Counted from the stretch's first letter, positions 1 through 6,715 are shown. The stretch is DNA of 10,000 nucleotides from Chrysomallon squamiferum (GCA_012295275.1 CM022675.1:11519516-11529515), one strand, 5' to 3'. Numbers and translations are program-made. Notes: generated by a model from the sequence alone, not told the origin.

Positions 1-137
1 TGATTATACTACTGCAGAATACCGATATCCAAACAGACTAACTCGTTCTTGTGGTTACAGAAGACAGCCAGCAATCAAAGTGATGCGCTGTTATCAGAAC
101 AAACAGCGTTAAACGTGTCGTTTTTAACTGTCCCGTC

Positions 138-145
138 TGACGTCA
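138..145. promoter_or_regulatory. Palindromic cAMP-response element (TGACGTCA)
   Basis: The full 8-bp CRE palindrome is present, which is the consensus for CREB/ATF bZIP dimers. It lies in the CpG-containing segment about 100 bp from a CCAAT box, and CRE plus CCAAT is a common promoter combination. The match is seen directly. Use as a regulatory site is inferred, because an 8-mer can also occur by chance. Confidence 0.35.
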
Positions 146-245
146 CACTATCACACACTTTTGGCAGTTTCGCTTTTTTGTCGCTTGCACATGTTTCGTT
201 TTCAACCACGCCGAGGCTTCAAAGCTGAAACGCGTGAAAAATTAA

Positions 246-256
246 CCAATCAGGTG
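246..256 (+). promoter_or_regulatory. CCAAT box abutting a CAGGTG E-box
   Basis: CCAAT at 246-250 (NF-Y type) is followed directly by CAGGTG at 251-256 (bHLH or ZEB/Snail type). The same bases also give a fair 5' splice-site match, CAG then GTGGGA at 254. No TATA box or initiator is evident downstream. The motifs are seen; their function is not established. Confidence 0.2.
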
Positions 257-303
257 GGAGAATATGGTTATCGATTTCTGGTGGGGGTTTTTAGGGTTTT
301 GGG

Positions 304-324
304 TTTTTTTTTTTTTTTTTTTTT
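304..324. repeat. Poly(T) tract, T21
   Basis: A pure run of 21 T follows a T/G-rich lead-in. It is the first of eight T runs of 20 or more on this strand. It could be a slipped homopolymer or the tail of a minus-strand retroposon, but no recognisable element body adjoins it. Confidence 0.9.
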
Positions 325-766
325 AATGGCACTCGAGTTATGGCGAAATGGATAATATATGGAAAATGTAATTCATTTTTAATGTCAATGTTGACATGTT
401 TTCAAACACGTTTTTTGGGGTGAATTAACGTTTTCCCCTCTAAGTTTAAATTAGCGTAGTTTGGTGTCAGCATTTCGGAAATTGCTTTTTATTGTTATTG
501 CTATTGTTATTATTTTCCAATGGATTTTTTGGGGTTTTTTTTTTTTTTTTTTTTTTTCCAGTTTTAATTTAGTTTTATTTTACTTTGCTTTTATTAATTC
601 TAAAATTATAATATATCTGTTATATATCTTTTTTTTTTCTTTTTTTTCTGCTTTATGTATGTACATCACTGACGTGAATCCAATAGATTCTGTGATGGAC
701 TAATTATCACTTTAAAAATAGGATTATAAATGAAAAATTAAACTGTTCACATGAAATGAGATGTAA

Positions 767-768
<2 letters not shown>
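325..768. other. AT-rich gene-free stretch with T23 tract
   Basis: This is T-rich sequence with a pure T23 run at 535-557 and a smaller T-rich patch near 631-648. Open frames across it are phenylalanine-rich and created by the T tracts. I see no gene, RNA or regulatory structure. Confidence 0.6.

Positions 769-850
<82 letters not shown>
769..850. repeat. Perfect (AG)41 microsatellite
   Basis: This is an uninterrupted dinucleotide array of 82 bp. It grades into degenerate purine-rich sequence (GGGAGGG, AGAAAG, GAGACAG) to about 910. The minus-strand frame across it encodes only alternating Ser-Leu and is an artefact. Its purity suggests recent expansion and high length polymorphism. A polypurine strand of this length can form intramolecular triplex DNA. 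Confidence 0.97.
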
Positions 851-855
<5 letters not shown>

Positions 856-968
856 GAGGGAAAAAAGAACGGAAACCGAAAATGATAGAAAGAAATTGAG
901 AGACAGAAAGTGTATGATGTTTTTCTTTTTGTAATGAAGTTTTTACTTATTTCTAAGTATTGCCCATA

Positions 969-1006
969 ACACACACACACACACACACAGACTCACTCTC
1001 TCTCTC
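969..1006. repeat. (AC)10 followed by short (CT)n
   Basis: A perfect 20-bp AC run at 969-988 is followed within a few bases by a CT run at 995-1006. It is part of a compound low-complexity zone that continues into pyrimidine-rich sequence. Confidence 0.9.
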
Positions 1007-1024
1007 GCACTCATATATGTATGT

Positions 1025-1158
1025 ATGTTTTTCTTTTACTCTCCCTTTCTCTTATTCTCTCTGCCTCTCTGCGTCTATCCATCTGTCAGTCTATCCTTCC
1101 ATCTATCCATCCATCCATCTATCTATCTAAGTAACTCTTTCTCTCTCTCTTTCTCACC
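1025..1158. repeat. Pyrimidine-rich tract with CATC/ATCT tetranucleotides
   Basis: This is almost entirely C/T sequence, with an imperfect tetranucleotide core at about 1101-1128 (CATC units turning into ATCT units) and a closing CT run near 1140-1152. The open frame through it is Ser/Phe/Leu-rich for compositional reasons. Confidence 0.8.
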
Positions 1159-1560
1159 CTCCCTATACTGTATTTGTATTGACTGTTCTAGAGCAGCTAG
1201 TGTAGTAATAGTAAATCTTATGAAATTTCAATGTTTTTCAGTCTCTAAATTATGCTATTTTAAACGTAAGCAATTTCTGTTTCATCTTTACTTTTCAACT
1301 TAATTTAAGGACCGGATTTAGTTAGGTGTAGGACGAAGATTCCGAGATACATTTTCTGTAAATCCATTAAAAAAAAAAGTGATAGTAAAATGTTTTTGTT
1401 TTCTTCTCATTTCAGAAAGTTGAGGTGTTTTCTAGGAAAGAGAATTACCAAGAAGCAAAAAGAAAGTTAGAACAAGAAAATTAAAAAATTAGGAAATAAA
1501 TATTATATCTACTTAATGTCAGTGATCTTACAATAAAGGCATATGTATCATATTTTGTTA
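1159..1560. other. AT-rich gene-free stretch
   Basis: This is ordinary AT-rich sequence with a ten-base A run near 1369-1378 and no open frame, RNA fold or motif I can support. Confidence 0.6.
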
Positions 1561-1603
1561 TTGTTGTTGTTGTTGTTGTTGTCTTTGTTGTTGTGTTGTT
1601 GTT
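1561..1603. repeat. Interrupted (TTG)n microsatellite
   Basis: About seven perfect TTG units (1561-1582) are followed by an imperfect TTG/TGT extension broken by single-base changes. Short open frames on both strands here are explained by the repeat. Confidence 0.9.
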
Positions 1604-1653
1604 CTTACATGCATGTACTAATTTATACACATATAAGTTTTTACGTATTTGCA

Positions 1654-1819
1654 TGCATATATACACATTCATGCGTAACATACATATATAAATCTACACA
1701 TACATATACATACATATACACACATATACAAACATATATATAAACATAAATAAGTATATACATATATACATACATTCACACACAGAGACACACACACACA
1801 CGCACACGCACATACACAG
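1654..1819. repeat. Compound TA/CA/TACA low-complexity tract
   Basis: This is an imperfect mix of ATAC, ACAT and TATA units ending in a CA-rich stretch with CG variants (CACACGCACACG). It is an old, interrupted array and not a clean microsatellite. Confidence 0.85.
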
Positions 1820-2235
1820 AATGTAACATTCAGAACCCTGCAGTATTTTTAAGAGTAAATATTAATTTCGTTATTTCTGACAAGGCAACACATATCAGAC
1901 ATTTTCAAACAGAAAACCAGAAGCAACAAAACAGTTAAATAATTTCTAAAAATCTAAAGAAAAAAATGATGTTTACAAGCTGAATATCACAAACTAATAT
2001 TTTCACACTGATACCTGTTTCCAAATTCCCGGACTTAAGTGACAGCAAAAGCGAAGAATTTCAATAAAAAAAAATAAAAATATAAAAATAAAACCAGAGA
2101 AAGAGCGAGATAGAAAAGAATGAAAAAGAGAGCAATAAAATAGTTTTACGACCGTGTTACAAAATATTCTTAAATAGGAACCCCCTCATGTTAACTAGAT
2201 TAGACAGTTTCATGTTCCTCGTGTGAATACACACA
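1820..2235. other. AT-rich gene-free stretch
   Basis: This is moderately complex AT-rich sequence with an A-rich patch at about 2065-2093. No gene, RNA or repeat family is recognised. Confidence 0.6.
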
Positions 2236-2475
2236 TCTATTTATTTTCTGTTTGTTTATTTATTTATTTATTTTATTATATTATTCCTTGTGGAAATGCA
2301 TACGAATAGTTTACCTGTATAAGTTTCTTTGTTTTTATCTTTATTATGTTTATTTATGTTTTATTATTTTTTATTATTATTTTTTTATATATATATCCTT
2401 TAGTTTCTTTTTAACTCTATTAAAGTCTTTGTTTTTCATCTTCGTTATATATTTTTTTTATTATTTTATCTCATA
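2236..2475. repeat. T-rich low-complexity sequence with TTTA/TTAT units
   Basis: TTTA-type units dominate near 2238-2275 and again near 2335-2400, with TATA at about 2387-2397. The open frame here encodes a Phe/Tyr/Leu-rich string, as expected from T-rich DNA, and I do not call it coding. Confidence 0.7.
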
Positions 2476-2478
2476 AAT

Positions 2479-2512
2479 ACACACAGACACACAGACAGAC
2501 AGACAGACAGAC
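2479..2512. repeat. Short (ACAG)n microsatellite
   Basis: CA/CAGA units lead into about five perfect ACAG units at 2491-2512. Confidence 0.9.
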
Positions 2513-2624
2513 GTATGAACATAAATATTTGTTTTCCATTTTCAAAAGTACATATATCAAGCTAGAAAATAAAAAGTATAATTCTAAGATAAAAAGAAAT
2601 ATTATTTATTAATTTAAGCAATTG

Positions 2625-2627
2625 TAT

Positions 2628-2686
<59 letters not shown>

Positions 2687-2687
2687 T
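2625..2687. repeat. Perfect (TTTA)n microsatellite
   Basis: This is 63 bp of uninterrupted TTTA units, just under 16 copies, within AT-rich sequence. Confidence 0.96.
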
Positions 2688-2762
2688 GGACAAACTCTTT
2701 ATTATATAACCAAATTTGTTTGTGCATAAGACCTAAACGCAAATGACATATATATGGGTAAT

Positions 2763-2797
2763 TGTGTGTGTGTGTGTATGTGTGTGTGTATATATAT
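2763..2797. repeat. Compound (TG)n-(TA)n microsatellite
   Basis: Two TG runs, split by a single TATG variant, pass directly into a short TA run. Alternating purine-pyrimidine sequence of this kind can adopt Z-DNA in its TG part. Confidence 0.9.
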
Positions 2798-2903
2798 CAA
2801 AACCTTTATTCAGAAAGACCTGACATTTATACAAAGATATAAGACGAACATAACTATTTCTTTATACTGATCTTAATCTTAATAACAGGGCTTTTTTCTT
2901 CTA

Positions 2904-2906
2904 TTT

Positions 2907-2931
<25 letters not shown>
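2904..2931. repeat. Poly(T) tract, T28
   Basis: A pure run of 28 T lies within a T-rich patch of about 2890-2960. It is one of the set of same-orientation T runs in the window. Confidence 0.92.
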
Positions 2932-2937
<6 letters not shown>

Positions 2938-2959
2938 TTTTTATTTTTTTTTTATTATT

Positions 2960-3250
2960 GTTATTTTGTAAAACCTTCTTTTCGTGTTATAGTTAAAATA
3001 TCTCCCTTGAAAGATTACATTTTTTTTGTACGTCTATACAATAAATAATAAATGTGAAACGGTTTCTAAACTTTATTTAATTCTAAAATCAAACAGAGAG
3101 GGTAGCAGGATTGAGACAGATAATGAATGAAAGAAAGAAACAGAAAAAAAAGAATAAATGAAGAATTATGAAAGAATGAATAAACGAATGAATGAATGAA
3201 AAAGAACAAAAAAACAAAGAAAAATATTAAAAATGTTTTGGATCCTTCAA
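2960..3250. other. AT-rich gene-free stretch with A-rich GAAT/GAAA patch
   Basis: From about 3120 to 3235 the plus strand becomes A-rich, with imperfect GAAT and GAAA units. No gene or RNA is seen. A 14-base T run follows at 3251-3264. Confidence 0.6.
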
Positions 3251-3364
3251 TTTTTTTTTTTTTTAAATTACGTTCTGCATGTTAAATACATCATCAATCT
3301 TCTTTTTACTTTTTTTTAAATTTCAGTTTAATCACGGCTTTCAGACAGAAACCTCACACACAGT

Positions 3365-3448
3365 GGAGGTTAACTCTGATCTGCACCTCTGATTTATTTT
3401 TTTTGCCTCATATGCATTTTAATTGTAAGTACAGGGGAGGTAACTCTG
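3365..3448 (+). repeat. Pair of GGAGGT(T)AACTCTG motifs in direct orientation
   Basis: The motif occurs at 3365-3380 with TT and at 3436-3448 with a single T, about 71 bp apart in the same orientation. Each copy is followed by related GATTTA(A/T)TTTT sequence. The similarity is seen directly. It could be a small tandem duplication or part of a dispersed element. I have an uncertain impression that similar GGGGAGGTAACTCTG strings recur in molluscan repeats, which only a genome search could settle. Confidence 0.45.
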
Positions 3449-3657
3449 TGATTTAATTTTGATTTAATGCACGTGGGTTGCCATTCACCAAATCGTTTTT
3501 CGTTGGTTGTGACTTAAGGTTTAGAAAAACGTGTTTCAATTCTTGTATTATTTTTTCCACTGGTGTTAGGGTTATGGTTTAAACATGTATTTTGGTTATC
3601 ACATATTAAATCGGATCACAATCGAGAAAATGTTAATGTTTTGTTTTTCTAGTTTAA
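3449..3657. other. Moderately complex unique sequence
   Basis: This has higher sequence complexity than its surroundings and includes a CACGTG E-box at 3470-3475. No open frame of interest, splice pattern or RNA is recognised. Confidence 0.5.
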
Positions 3658-3677
3658 TTCTTCTTCTTCTTCTTCTT

Positions 3678-3705
<28 letters not shown>
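3658..3705. repeat. Perfect (TTC)16 microsatellite
   Basis: This is 48 bp of uninterrupted TTC, passing without a break in phase into TTA at 3706. GAA/TTC arrays are polypurine-polypyrimidine and can form triplex DNA. The clean junction suggests one ancestral array in which one half changed C to A and spread. Confidence 0.96.

Positions 3706-3747
<42 letters not shown>
3706..3747. repeat. Perfect (TTA)14 microsatellite
   Basis: This is 42 bp of uninterrupted TTA in phase with the preceding TTC array, forming one 90-bp compound array. Confidence 0.96.
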
Positions 3748-3804
3748 GTATTTAAATCGATATATGATTCTTCACTGAACTCCACTGAACAAATGCAGTC
3801 AAGG

Positions 3805-3885
3805 AAGTTGTAGTAGTTGTTAGAGGTACTGTAGTAGCAATAGGAACTAATGTTGATGTTATGGGTGTTGTTGTTGTTGTATTGA
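3805..3885. repeat. Degenerate GTA/GTT trinucleotide tract
   Basis: This is imperfect sequence of period three (GTAGTAGTTGTTAG-type, ending in a TTG run) resembling the larger tract at 8745-9396. The minus-strand frame here is Thr-rich because the repeat excludes stops, so I do not call a gene. Confidence 0.7.
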
Positions 3886-3960
3886 TATAGTGAACCACTT
3901 CAGGGACGTGGACGATGATAAACTGGGTATCTGTTATTATCATGTAATCAGCAAACTGTT

Positions 3961-4440
3961 ATCTTCATATTTAGATATTACTTCATATCAAGTCGTTAGG
4001 ATCCGTGCTACTTCATATTTAGATATTACTTCATATCAAGTGGTTAGTATCCGTGCTACTTCATATTTAGATATTACTTCATATCAAGATGTCAGTAGCC
4101 ATGCTACTTCATATTTAGATATTACTTCATATCAAGTGGTTAGTATCCGTGCTACTTCATATTTAGATATTACTTCATATCAAGATGTCAGTAGCCATGC
4201 TACTTCATATTTAGATATTACTTCATATCAAGTTGTTAGTATCCGTGCTACTTCATATTTAGATATTACTTCATATCAAGATGTCAGTAGCCATGCTACT
4301 TCATATTTAGATATTACTTCATATCAAGTTGTTAGTATCCGTGCTACTTCATATTTAGATATTACTTCATATCAAGATGTCAGTATCCATGCTACTTCAT
4401 ATTTAGATATTACTTCATATCAAGTTGTTAGTATCCGTGC
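3961..4440. repeat. Ten-copy 48-bp minisatellite with alternating unit types (96-bp higher-order repeat)
   Basis: Ten head-to-tail units start at 3961, 4009, 4057, 4105, 4153, 4201, 4249, 4297, 4345 and 4393, all exactly 48 bp with no indels. The first 32 bp of units 2-10 are identical. Nearly all variation lies in the last 16 bp, after CAAG. Two tail types alternate: GTTAGTATCCGTGC in units 2, 4, 6, 8 and 10, and GTCAGTAGCCATGC in units 3, 5 and 7, with a one-base variant in unit 9. Each unit also holds TACTTCATAT twice (offsets 1 and 19) and an inverted repeat GATAT/ATATC with a 6-nt loop (offsets 14-18 and 25-29). The plus frame is open throughout, giving a 16-residue period with TSYLDITSYQ constant. 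Because 48 is a multiple of three, one stop-free unit keeps the whole array open. The unit-type differences are four nonsynonymous bases to one synonymous, which does not look like coding constraint. Confidence 0.97.
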
Positions 4441-4570
4441 TACTTCATATCAGATATTACATACATCGAGATGTTAGTATCATTTCTACTTCACACTTAG
4501 ATAATGGTTTATGGTCCGTGCTGTTTCATATTTAGATAATACTTCATATTAAGATGCGAGTGATGGTTTC
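4441..4570. repeat. Decayed end units of the 48-bp minisatellite
   Basis: Three diverged units follow the clean array. 4441-4486 is 46 bp and has a GATGTTAGTATC tail closer to the second unit type. 4487-4521 is a 35-bp deleted unit. 4522 to about 4570 is a unit with several substitutions. Divergence is concentrated at this edge, as expected when unequal exchange or conversion homogenises the array centre and leaves edges to drift. The 5' edge is sharper, with unit 1 differing from later units by only a few bases. Confidence 0.85.
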
Positions 4571-4616
4571 TCCTTTAGAATATACACAACTTTAAACAAT
4601 GCTACAAGATATGCTA

Positions 4617-4826
<210 letters not shown>

Positions 4827-5080
4827 CTAACTATCTCAACTTGGAATGCCCTTCTCGGCTTTCTCCGTATCGACAAAGAACTGAACGACATCACGATTAT
4901 CAGAAATCACACTGTTCTGACATTAAACCTCAGTTTTTGTAGGTGGCATGTTCTGCAGTACACATATCTAAATAACGAAAATTAGACCCCCCAAAATAAA
5001 AATAAATAAAGAAAAAAAAAATGTTTAAAAGATACAAAACACATTCACTCACAGAGTTATCTTTCTTTACCACAGCTTTC
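4827..5080. other. Unique AT-moderate sequence, no gene recognised
   Basis: This is complex sequence between the GA array and the ETS/RFX-like site, with an A-rich patch at about 4988-5022. The plus-strand open frame is a continuation of the Arg-Glu artefact to 4985. Nothing else is supported. Confidence 0.5.
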
Positions 5081-5081
5081 T

Positions 5082-5102
5082 ACTTCCGGTGACCATAGCA
5101 AC
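5082..5102. promoter_or_regulatory. Composite ETS site and RFX X-box-like motif
   Basis: ACTTCCGGT (5082-5090) matches the ETS consensus on the reverse strand (ACCGGAAGT). It overlaps 5089-5102, GTGACCATAGCAAC, which agrees with an RFX X-box (GTTnCCATrGnAAC) at all fixed positions but the third. RFX factors bind such boxes at ciliary and neuronal gene promoters, and ETS sites often mark TATA-less promoters. No transcription start can be placed from sequence alone. The match is seen; promoter function is inferred. Confidence 0.4.
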
Positions 5103-5291
5103 AGAACGTGCATGTGTTTGCCATCTGAGATAGCGTCACACTTGGCAAATCAGTCGACCATAAATTAACGTTCTGCTGTTAACGACACATCAACTTTTGA
5201 AACGTAACTTTTCTCGATGTTTATATTAACTAACAGCTTTCTGGATGAAGAAGAACAAAAAAAATAAATAAATAAAAATAAAACCAAAAGG

Positions 5292-5313
5292 AATTGCAAA
5301 GCAATTTCACGTG
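5292..5313. promoter_or_regulatory. Small inverted repeat AATTGC-AAA-GCAATT next to CACGTG E-box
   Basis: Perfect 6-bp arms (5292-5297 and 5301-5306) flank AAA, and a palindromic E-box CACGTG lies at 5308-5313. The half-sites resemble C/EBP halves but at non-standard spacing. It sits at the left edge of the CpG-dense stretch. Function is speculative. Confidence 0.2.
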
Positions 5314-5608
5314 CGTTTTGCCTCAATCAATCGATCGTAAAAGTTCGGATGTTACGTGTGAGTATGTGTCTGTTTACGACTCTGGGTAGCTGCCTTTACG
5401 ACAAACTTCGGTATAAATTAAGACTCGAAACGATTCGTAAAGCTGGTGGTCCAAAAGCTTCGACTGTGTGAATTCTTAACGAGGACAGATGTTTCGTTTT
5501 GCCTCGGTTCTTGCCGTAAACGTCCGAATGACTGATGTCCATGCAAAATGATTTACTGTCAGAACCGTCGACGTTGTCTTTAAGTGCAGAGAAATGGAAT
5601 GTCCTGCG
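5308..5608. other. CpG-dense unique island
   Basis: I count about 23 CpG in roughly 300 bp, more than base composition predicts, in a window where CpG is otherwise sparse. The stretch is free of simple repeats. In invertebrates this points to unmethylated regulatory DNA or to coding sequence under constraint. It contains the minus-strand exon candidate at 5396-5603. Whether it is a promoter, exon or conserved noncoding element cannot be settled here. Confidence 0.45.
5396..5603 (-). other. Weak candidate terminal coding exon, unknown product
   Basis: On the minus strand a T-rich polypyrimidine tract (about 5618-5631) and CAG at 5606-5604 form a reasonable 3' splice acceptor. The frame then stays open for 68 residues to a TAA at 5398-5396. 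The residues are of mixed composition, beginning TFHFSALKDNVDGSDSKSF and including DISHSDVYGKN and AFGPPALRIVSS, unlike the homopolymeric artefact frames elsewhere. The stretch coincides with the CpG-dense island. I recognise no domain. No AATAAA is seen on the minus strand within the next 300 bases. Chance is a real alternative at this length, and the region could equally be regulatory. Confidence 0.2.
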
Positions 5609-5787
5609 GTTTATTGAAAAGAAAAAAAATATATTCTGATTCGACTGTTGCTGCAAGGAGTAAATAAATAACAAAATTTACAAAACAGCGAAGAGATACG
5701 GATAGCTTCTTCACTTCAGAGAGACAAATGTGATCAAATTGAATTAACAAAACAGCCTGACTTGTGTGAGTAATTAAAATGGTAATT
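5609..5787. other. AT-rich unique sequence, no feature seen
   Basis: CpG density drops right of about 5610. The stretch contains the A-rich plus strand that serves as the polypyrimidine tract of the minus-strand exon candidate. Nothing else is supported. Confidence 0.5.
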
Positions 5788-5812
5788 AAAAAAAAAAAAA
5801 AAAAAAAAAAAA
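5788..5812. repeat. Poly(A) tract, A25
   Basis: A pure run of 25 A. It is the only A run of 20 or more on the plus strand, against eight T runs. No polyadenylation signal with a transcript-like upstream sequence is apparent, so I do not call it a retroposon tail. Confidence 0.92.
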
Positions 5813-5966
5813 TTTAAATTTAAAAATCGTTTACGTTTTAATAACAGAAATATTAGACATCGAGGCTGAAAGAATCTTCAAAAACAAACACTGGTAAACA
5901 AACGAAAATGATTCCCACACAATCCAAGTAAACCCAAAACTAACATGAATACTTCTATGTTTACTT
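5813..5966. other. AT-rich unique sequence, no feature seen
   Basis: This is ordinary A-rich sequence between the A25 tract and the CTTT-type patch, with no open frame or motif I can support. Confidence 0.5.
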
Positions 5967-6030
5967 ATTCCTTCTTTCGTTCCTTTCGTACCTTTCTTTC
6001 TTTCGATCTGTTTATCTATGTATCTATCTT
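5967..6030. repeat. Imperfect TTTC and TATC tetranucleotide patches
   Basis: CTTT/TTCG variants run to about 6004, followed by a few TATC units. The patches are short and interrupted. Confidence 0.75.
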
Positions 6031-6062
6031 CTTTTCCTCAGCATCATCCACCAGCTATAAAA

Positions 6063-6176
6063 ATACACACTGATTGGCACACACAGATACACACACGCGT
6101 ACCTGTACATATACACGTGCATGTACACATACACACGCACGCAGGCACACACTCATACACAGACAGTTAGACAGAT
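6063..6176. repeat. CA-rich compound tract with an inverted repeat
   Basis: This is imperfect ACAC/ATAC/ACGC sequence. Inside it, TGTACAT (6104-6110) and ATGTACA (6121-6127) are perfect 7-bp inverted arms around a 10-bp spacer holding CACGTG (6114-6119). In CA/TA-rich sequence such palindromes arise easily, so no function is assigned. Confidence 0.8.
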
Positions 6177-6279
6177 AGATGTTTTCCTCTGTTAATGTGT
6201 AAAAATAGCGTCTTGAAATCTAAAAAACAAAGTTGCATATAAAATATTTAACTACCTATATTTTTCACGTGAATATATA

Positions 6280-6281
<2 letters not shown>

Positions 6282-6332
<51 letters not shown>
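6282..6332. repeat. Perfect (TC)n microsatellite, 51 bp
   Basis: An uninterrupted TC array follows a short TA run, with a broken CT tail to about 6350. It is separated by about 57 bp of T-rich sequence from a longer array of the same unit and orientation. Confidence 0.96.
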
Positions 6333-6336
<4 letters not shown>

Positions 6337-6404
6337 CTCTCTCTCCCTCTACGTTTTTTAATTGTTGTTTCGTCTTCCAAACTCATTTTATTCATTCTTT
6401 TTGT

Positions 6405-6407
<3 letters not shown>

Positions 6408-6484
<77 letters not shown>
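6408..6484. repeat. Perfect (TC)n microsatellite, 77 bp
   Basis: This is the second uninterrupted TC array, close to the one ending at 6332. The pair may derive from one longer array split by an insertion or by loss of purity, or by local duplication. Confidence 0.96.
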
Positions 6485-6487
<3 letters not shown>

Positions 6488-6544
6488 TGAATATGTGTGT
6501 GGTATTCTCGGTCCTCAAAAAACACTTTTCATTTTATTTCCTTT

Positions 6545-6546
<2 letters not shown>

Positions 6547-6579
<33 letters not shown>

Positions 6580-6684
6580 CAATTTTCTTTATTCCTTCCT
6601 TTCATTTCATCTCTTTCTATATTTAGACAATTTTTTTTTTTTTTTTTTTGTTTTCGTTTTTCATTCTCGTCTCTCCCACAACAT

Positions 6685-6714
<30 letters not shown>
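6547..6714. repeat. Cluster of three long poly(T) tracts (T33, T19, T28)
   Basis: Pure T runs lie at 6547-6579, 6631-6649 and 6687-6714, separated by short pyrimidine-rich spacers. The Phe-rich open frames crossing them are artefacts. The last run lies just upstream of CAG at 6731-6733 and so doubles as a strong polypyrimidine tract for the plus-strand exon candidate. Confidence 0.93.

Positions 6715-6715
<1 letters not shown>

Larger units (their letters stand above)
1..300. other. Unique CpG-containing segment, possible promoter or regulatory DNA
   Basis: This non-repetitive stretch has about 16 CpG dinucleotides by hand count, so CpG is not depleted here, unlike most of the AT-rich filler that follows. 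It contains a palindromic CRE (138-145), a CCAAT box (246-250) and an adjoining CAGGTG E-box (251-256). An ATG at 191 opens a short frame that runs into the poly(T) at 304 and resembles no family I recognise. Promoter or enhancer function is inferred only from motif content and CpG level. The segment may continue to the left of the window. Confidence 0.3.

Noticed and set aside
191-355. Short frame from ATG at 191 with a splice-donor-like CAG/GTGGGA at 253/254, considered as a first coding exon
   Set aside because: Only about 21 codons precede the putative donor, no family is recognisable, and continuing the frame runs into poly(T). The evidence is too weak to list.
747-986. Minus-strand Ser-Leu frame ending in a Cys-Val run
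   Set aside because: It is the translation of the AG and AC arrays with short T-rich connectors, and has no coding signal.
3567-3575. Telomere-like TTAGGGTTA, and TTTTAGGGTTTTGGG near 289-303
   Set aside because: Each is a single occurrence with no tandem array, so no interstitial telomere is supported.
3961-4440. CRISPR-like appearance: identical 32-bp repeats with 16-bp intervening segments
   Set aside because: The intervening segments are only two near-identical alternating sequences, not unique spacers. They are too short, no cas genes are present, and the context is eukaryotic.
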